A stretch of DNA of 34,650 nucleotides from Thermocladium sp049965935 (GTDB lineage Archaea; Thermoproteota; Thermoprotei; Thermoproteales; Thermocladiaceae): the NCBI GenBank assembly GCA_049965935.1, contig JBMFVP010000012.1, forward strand, positions 1 through 34,650, given 5' to 3'. Both the position numbers and the translations under genes were made by a program. Position 1 is the stretch's first letter. Every line of letters starts with the position of its first letter. A model generated the notes under the pieces. That model made no database searches. It was not told the origin of the DNA and was given only the letters and a program-made list of their open reading frames with translations. Below, in pieces: positions 31,395 through 34,650 of this stretch.

Positions 31395-31768
31395 GCACTC
31401 GGTAATAGCGTTTTCATGGCTTTTTCTATTTCTGAATCTATCTCCCCATCCCTAGCCGTGATTTCCGCATCCAATTCATCGTCATGCTTCATGAATTCCC
31501 TAATCATAGTGGTGATTAATCCCTTATCCACAGAACCCTTGACGAAGAGCTCCTTATTCTTCTCGTGAAGTAAGCGAAGCTCCTCGCTTATGGATGCATT
31601 AAGCCGTTCTTCTTTAGCTAAATGAAGCCCCATTAAGTTGAGCAGCAGGGATAAATCATCCGGGGAACCAGTCCTTAAGTAATTCAATATTGCCTGCTTA
31701 ATAATTAGGTGCTCTGCCTTAGATATCACCAATCCATGGGCCACCTCATTTACCAGCGATTTATCCAT
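31391..31768 (-). CDS. Uncharacterised helical protein, 125 aa
   Basis: I do not recognise it. It is mostly predicted helix with clusters of acidic and basic residues, for example KEERLNASISEELRLLHEKN and a C-terminal acidic run HDDELDAEITARDGEIDSEI. There is no signal peptide, membrane segment or cysteine. The start is ATG 31768, with a TATA-like box (aatttattc on minus, about 31790-31798) about 26 bp upstream, so it is expressed from its own promoter. Its end overlaps the surE stop by 4 bp, tail to tail. A small oligomeric or binding protein is possible; nothing in the sequence names it. Confidence 0.6.
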   Translation of the reverse strand: MDKSLVNEVAHGLVISKAEHLIIKQAILNYLRTGSPDDLSLLLNLMGLHLAKEERLNASISEELRLLHEKNKELFVKGSVDKGLITTMIREFMKHDDELDAEITARDGEIDSEIEKAMKTLLPSA

Positions 31769-31923
31769 GAATTATTAACTGCATCACTTGAGAATAAATT
31801 TTTCCCATAATCTAAGCCTCAGCAGAGTCATCATTATCAGTGCTGCAAACCCTCAGCATCCACCACCCCCAATTAATTATAATTATTTAAGTTTTTAACC
31901 TAACAGGGGTTTAAGGTGGCGGG
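31769..31923. other. Intergenic region with plus-strand TATA-like box ahead of repeat copy B
   Basis: Besides the promoter of the 125-residue gene (about 31790-31798, minus), this stretch holds a plus-strand TATA-like gtttttaacc (31891-31900) that predicts transcription from about 31921 into repeat copy B. No ORF follows at the leaderless spacing. Confidence 0.35.
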
Positions 31924-32050
31924 AGTCCCCTTCCGCGAGGGATGGCCCCCTTATAGATAATGTTTTCATAGTTAATCAAGATAATTCTTGGACCTTGGCT
32001 AAAAGAGTTGGATCGAGCCCTTGGGGGCTGGGGTTCATGCCTGTGGAGGA
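31924..32050 (+). repeat. Diverged intergenic repeat, copy B
   Basis: This stretch aligns with 446-550 (copy A), as described there. It carries the GCCC-TTGG-GGGC hairpin at 32017-32028, then TTCATG and GTGGAGGA. At its 5' end it has an extra GC-rich block (gggagtcccc... gagggatggccccc). The frame from 31995 reads GFMPVEDGPYPLTRD beyond the hairpin and stays open to 32249; copy A has the equivalent FMSVEDPL, so the 2-nt difference after the hairpin is a frameshift between copies. Confidence 0.6.
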
Positions 32051-32249
32051 TGGACCGTACCCCCTCACACGGGATTTAGTGAAATGGCTCCGACGGAGGC
32101 CTCCGGCCACCCCCAAGAAGCAGGAAAAACCCACCGCGAGGCGAAGATGCCACGCCCACAAGGACGAGGTAGTTCGCTGCAAGGACTATGATAATAGGAT
32201 AATAATTTCATTAAAGGGGCAAGGGGATAAGCGGGAAGGATTAAATTAG
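32051..32249 (+). pseudogene. Possible decayed coding tail following repeat copy B (TnpB-like tail suspected)
   Basis: One frame stays open and encodes PLTRDLVKWLRR, ATPKKQEKPTARRRC and HAHKDEVVRC. Lys-Pro-Thr-Ala and basic tails of this kind occur downstream of TnpB-type proteins in related genomes, but that is recollection, not a search. It has no start codon of its own at a promoter spacing and no counterpart at copy A. Confidence 0.3.
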
Positions 32250-32301
32250 CTAGCTGCAATAGATTTTTAAATAGATATACGTGACTCTGTCGTGAAGTTA
32301 T

Positions 32302-32703
32302 ATGGCGGAGTCACTGTCAGATGAAATAAACTTTAAGACTAATCTAGATCAGGAACGGGCTCGCAAGGTCGTGGATGCATTGCGGAACGTATATGACCCG
32401 GAGATACCGATTGATGTATATGACCTTGGGCTCATATATGAGGTATCCATGGAGGGGGATAAGCTGGTAATTAGAATGACGTTGACCGCCGTGGGTTGCC
32501 CATTATCCCAGGATCTTGGTTACTCGGTTGGTGGGGCTCTTCAATCAATAGTGCCGGAGGCCAAGGATATAGATGTTGAGGTTGTTTTCGATCCTCCCTG
32601 GACGCCGCTGAGAATGACTAAGATGGGGAGGGAAATGTTCAAGGCAATATATGGTTACGATATTGTGGAGCAGTGGCTTCAACAACAGTCGCAGGGCCAG
32701 TAA
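32302..32703 (+). CDS. MIP18/DUF59-family Fe-S assembly protein (SufT/PaaD-like)
   Basis: DUF59 proteins take part in iron-sulfur cluster assembly and transfer. The 133-residue protein has an acidic N-terminal segment, then RKVVDALRNVYDPEIPIDVYDLGLIYEV, whose DPEIPxxVxDLGLIY core is the family signature. VGCPLSQDLGYSV supplies the conserved Cys, and FDPPWTPLRMTKMGREMF is the C-terminal signature. The start is ATG 32302; a TATA-like box (tttttaaatag, 32264-32274) predicts a short leader of about 7 nt. The stop overlaps the possible start region of the following Sua5 gene, so the two are probably one transcript. Confidence 0.9.
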   Translation: MAESLSDEINFKTNLDQERARKVVDALRNVYDPEIPIDVYDLGLIYEVSMEGDKLVIRMTLTAVGCPLSQDLGYSVGGALQSIVPEAKDIDVEVVFDPPWTPLRMTKMGREMFKAIYGYDIVEQWLQQQSQGQ

Positions 32704-32717
32704 TCATTAAGCGCGTG

Positions 32718-33761
32718 ATGGGAATGGAGACGATAATAATACGAGCCATTAGCGGTAAGTACGAATTGCAGCCTGCAATTGATGCAGTGCTTCGAGGCGG
32801 TTTAGTGGCGTTTCCAACGGAGACCGTTTATGGCCTTGGCGCTGACGCGTTTAATCCCGTCGCAGTGAGGAGGATTTATGAGGTTAAGGGCCGCCCGTCC
32901 GATAATCCAAGCATAGTTCACATAGCGTCGCTGGATCAATTAAGTGACGTGGCCATTGAAGTGCCGCCTAACCTTTATGATATTTTGCGCAGAGTATGGC
33001 CTGGCCCCTTTACCGTGATTCTAAGGAAATCGTCAAGAGTGCCTCTCGAAACCACTGGCGGGCGGGAAACTGTGGCAGTTAGAATGCCGGCTCATCCAGT
33101 TGCGTTGGATTTAATACGGGGATCAAAGCCCATTGCGGCTCCGAGCGCTAATTTATCTGGTAGGCCAAGCCCTACAAGAGTTGACCACGTCATTCATGAC
33201 TTAATGGGTAAAGTAGACGTTATAATAGATGGGGGAGACACTTATTTCGGGGTTGAATCCACCATTATAGACTTCACGGGCGGTCGACCTATTCTGCTTC
33301 GTCCCGGCCCCTTCACTTTAGAGGAGTTGCGTAGGTTTTTCCAGGATATAGAGGTGCCGGAGTTTGCTAGAGGGGTTCGAGAGGCGGATGCAGCATTAGC
33401 TCCTGGAATGAAGTATAGGCACTACGCCCCGTCAAAGCCGGTTACTTTAGTGGAGTGTGATGATGTGGACGGCATAGTTAAAATAACCGATAAATTAATC
33501 GATGAACTCGGCAAGAAAATGCGGATCGCCGTTATATGTAGCAGTGAGACCTGTGCATCATATAGAGGTGTTGAATTGATAAAGATAGGGAGCAGGAGCG
33601 ATCTTTACGGTGTGGCTCGCCAATTATTTTGGGCATTGAGGCGCGTAGATGAGTTAGGAGTGGATGCTGCAGTGGTGGAGGGGTTTCCGGAAATCGGGAT
33701 TGGATTAGCCATAATGAATAGATTAAGAAAGGCCTCCGGGTTCAATATAGTCAAGTGCTGA
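32718..33761 (+). CDS. sua5: L-threonylcarbamoyladenylate synthase Sua5
   Basis: Sua5 makes threonylcarbamoyl-AMP, the intermediate used to form the t6A base at position 37 of ANN-decoding tRNAs. From ATG 32718 the protein is about 347 residues and has both domains. The N-terminal YrdC domain has LVAFPTETVYGLGADAF, KGRPSDNPSIVH, WPGPFTVIL and APSANLSGRPSPT. A linker (APGMKYRHYAPSKP) leads to the Sua5-specific C-terminal domain, seen in about residues 245-347. The start could be GTG 32673, ATG 32718 or ATG 32724; I use 32718 because family members begin just before the YrdC core, as with METIIIRAI here. It is read from the DUF59 gene 14 bp upstream. Confidence 0.92.
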   Translation: MGMETIIIRAISGKYELQPAIDAVLRGGLVAFPTETVYGLGADAFNPVAVRRIYEVKGRPSDNPSIVHIASLDQLSDVAIEVPPNLYDILRRVWPGPFTVILRKSSRVPLETTGGRETVAVRMPAHPVALDLIRGSKPIAAPSANLSGRPSPTRVDHVIHDLMGKVDVIIDGGDTYFGVESTIIDFTGGRPILLRPGPFTLEELRRFFQDIEVPEFARGVREADAALAPGMKYRHYAPSKPVTLVECDDVDGIVKITDKLIDELGKKMRIAVICSSETCASYRGVELIKIGSRSDLYGVARQLFWALRRVDELGVDAAVVEGFPEIGIGLAIMNRLRKASGFNIVKC

Positions 33762-34142
33762 ACCACCAGCCTCATAATAAAGCAGCGGATATAGTTACCT
33801 ATGTATCTTATGGATTGCCGTTATCTACCTCGCCCTCATGGTTTCCCCCAGCGTCCCAAGGCTATGGACACAGCACCAACGGTCAAAGATAAATCAATCA
33901 CATAGCTTTACATACAAAACATTCATACTCCCATGGAAGAGGAGAATATATCCCTCAACTCTTGCTGAGTTTAAAAACAGTTTCATGCGTCTCTAGAGCT
34001 CTGGCCAGTAAATGGCTAGTCGAGTTTTGGCGTGGAGGAGTTAGGTTCTATTCTATATTTTCAAGAAAGGTTTTCCTCGCTGAGAGCCATGGTAATCCAC
34101 ATTAGAAAAACTTAAAATATTTAAGTTAAAGGGAATCTAAAC
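33762..34142. other. Intergenic region between Sua5 and the TauE/SafE gene
   Basis: It holds the plus-strand promoter of the permease (TATA-like box at about 34112-34122). I see no tRNA, hairpin pair or ORF elsewhere in it. Confidence 0.4.
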
Positions 34143-34650
34143 ATGTTAGACATCATTCTAAGGTTCGTGGAGATATTGATTGCAGGCATATTTTCAGGCT
34201 TCATTGGTTCACTAACTGGACTAGGCGGTGGCACTGTTCTGACTCCATTATTAGTGCTATTCCTTGGGGTTCCCATTTATTACGCCACTGGGGCTTCACT
34301 CATATCTACAATAGCTACATCAAGCGGATCAGCCAGCGCTTATATAAAGGACAAGATAACTAATGTACGCATAGGAATGGGGCTTGAGGTGGCCACGAGT
34401 AGTGGCGCCATAGTTGGGTCACTAAGTGCGGGCTGGATTTATTCCCATGGATTAGCGTGGATCATATATATAGTGTTCGGCGTGGTTCTATTAACCAGCA
34501 TAATACCCACCGTTCAGAGGGGTAAGTACGAGATACCTAAGCCGCGTCCACCTGATTGGACCACCAGAGTATTTAAGCTACATGGTGAGTATCACGATGC
34601 TGCGCTTGGGCGAACAATAGAGTATTGGGGTGTTAGGTGGTGGTTGGGTG
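34143..34650 (+). CDS. TauE/SafE-family membrane permease, N-terminal part, cut by window edge
   Basis: TauE/SafE (DUF81) proteins are membrane permeases, several of which export or import small sulfur-containing or organic anions. About 169 codons are visible. The N terminus reads IAGIFSGFIGSLTGLGGGTVLTPLL, with the conserved GLGGG core of the family, followed by YYATGASLISTIATSSGSASAY, the first repeat's second conserved block. Hydrophobic segments run to about residue 120, then a hydrophilic loop begins (KYEIPKPRPPDWTT). The start is ATG 34143, with a TATA-like ttaaaatattt (34112-34122) about 26 bp upstream, so it is leaderless. The second half is outside the window. The substrate is unknown. 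Confidence 0.85.
   Translation, partial: MLDIILRFVEILIAGIFSGFIGSLTGLGGGTVLTPLLVLFLGVPIYYATGASLISTIATSSGSASAYIKDKITNVRIGMGLEVATSSGAIVGSLSAGWIYSHGLAWIIYIVFGVVLLTSIIPTVQRGKYEIPKPRPPDWTTRVFKLHGEYHDAALGRTIEYWGVRWWLG

Noticed and set aside
31995..32249. 84-codon plus-strand ORF as a real gene
   Set aside because: It overlaps repeat copy B, the matching frame in copy A is broken, and no promoter fits its start. I kept it only as a suspected decayed tail.
33762..34142. Possible ncRNA or element trace in the gap after Sua5
   Set aside because: Short GC-rich pieces (near 33825-33880) resemble nothing aligned elsewhere in the window; no supporting structure.
1..34650. CRISPR array, tRNA or rRNA genes
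   Set aside because: I saw no regularly spaced direct repeats and no T-loop GTTCNANNC-type pattern in a foldable tRNA context in the gaps. C/D-box guides were looked for (TGATGA followed by CTGA) without a convincing pair. This is a reading, not a search.

Overview
This window looks like the chromosome of a hyperthermophilic or thermoacidophilic archaeon of the Thermoproteota, most likely near the Thermoproteales (Caldivirga, Vulcanisaeta or Thermocladium type). That placement is inferred from gene content: an A-type (archaeal) ATP synthase, ribosomal stalk protein P1, aIF5A with a hypusine site, the primase large subunit PriL, an archaeal Dim2-like KH protein, NadM, a geranylgeranyl-reductase-like flavoprotein and a DUF106 Oxa1-like protein. 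Promoters agree: nearly every gene has a TATA-like box centred about 26 bp upstream of its start codon, so most mRNAs should be leaderless. I used this spacing to correct several starts (RidA, PriL, AtpF, SurE, the PAP2 phosphatase, the HAD-like protein).

Layout. Positions 1-3.7 kb hold a truncated threonine dehydratase, a RidA-type enamine deaminase, MoeA and a geranylgeranyl-reductase-family flavoprotein. From 3.7 to 8.2 kb there is a 14-helix-type MFS exporter, a HAD phosphatase, ribose-5-phosphate isomerase and a nucleotide-sugar dehydrogenase. From 8.3 to 11.7 kb come P1, the DUF106 protein with a zinc ribbon, a candidate 29-codon leaderless ORF, a site-2 protease and a Roadblock/LC7 protein. 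From 11.7 to 12.3 kb lies a decayed TnpB/IS200-IS605-like remnant. From 12.3 to 16.6 kb there is a metabolic island: an MHS-type transporter and a class III CoA-transferase diverge from a very AT-rich 360-bp region, followed by another MFS transporter. From 16.8 to 20.0 kb the minus strand carries PriL, an unknown protein, an AMMECR1 protein and a Dim2-like KH protein. From 20.2 to 23.9 kb there is a HAD-fold protein that has lost its nucleophile, MarC, a tRNA-guanine-transglycosylase-like protein without a zinc site, a PAP2 phosphatase and NadM. From 24.0 to 26.7 kb is an ATP-synthase operon fragment F-E-A. The rest holds a winged-helix regulator-like protein, CysS, an unknown protein with four cysteines spaced as in the endonuclease III Fe-S loop, a small partner protein, aIF5A, SurE, an unknown helical protein, a MIP18/DUF59 protein, Sua5 and a truncated TauE/SafE permease.

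Most of this is housekeeping. The less ordinary signals are: a pair of diverged copies of one intergenic element (about 446-550 and 31924-32050); the TnpB remnant with two hairpins near 12.0-12.2 kb and a possible third trace at 21.54 kb; a perfect 15-bp palindrome between the TATA box and start codon of the ATP-synthase operon; the 29-codon leaderless ORF overlapping the site-2 protease start by GTGA; and the DpdA/TGT-like and catalytically degenerate HAD proteins. I saw no CRISPR array, tRNA, rRNA or intact mobile element, and no multi-gene cluster that is clearly a new defence or metabolic system.
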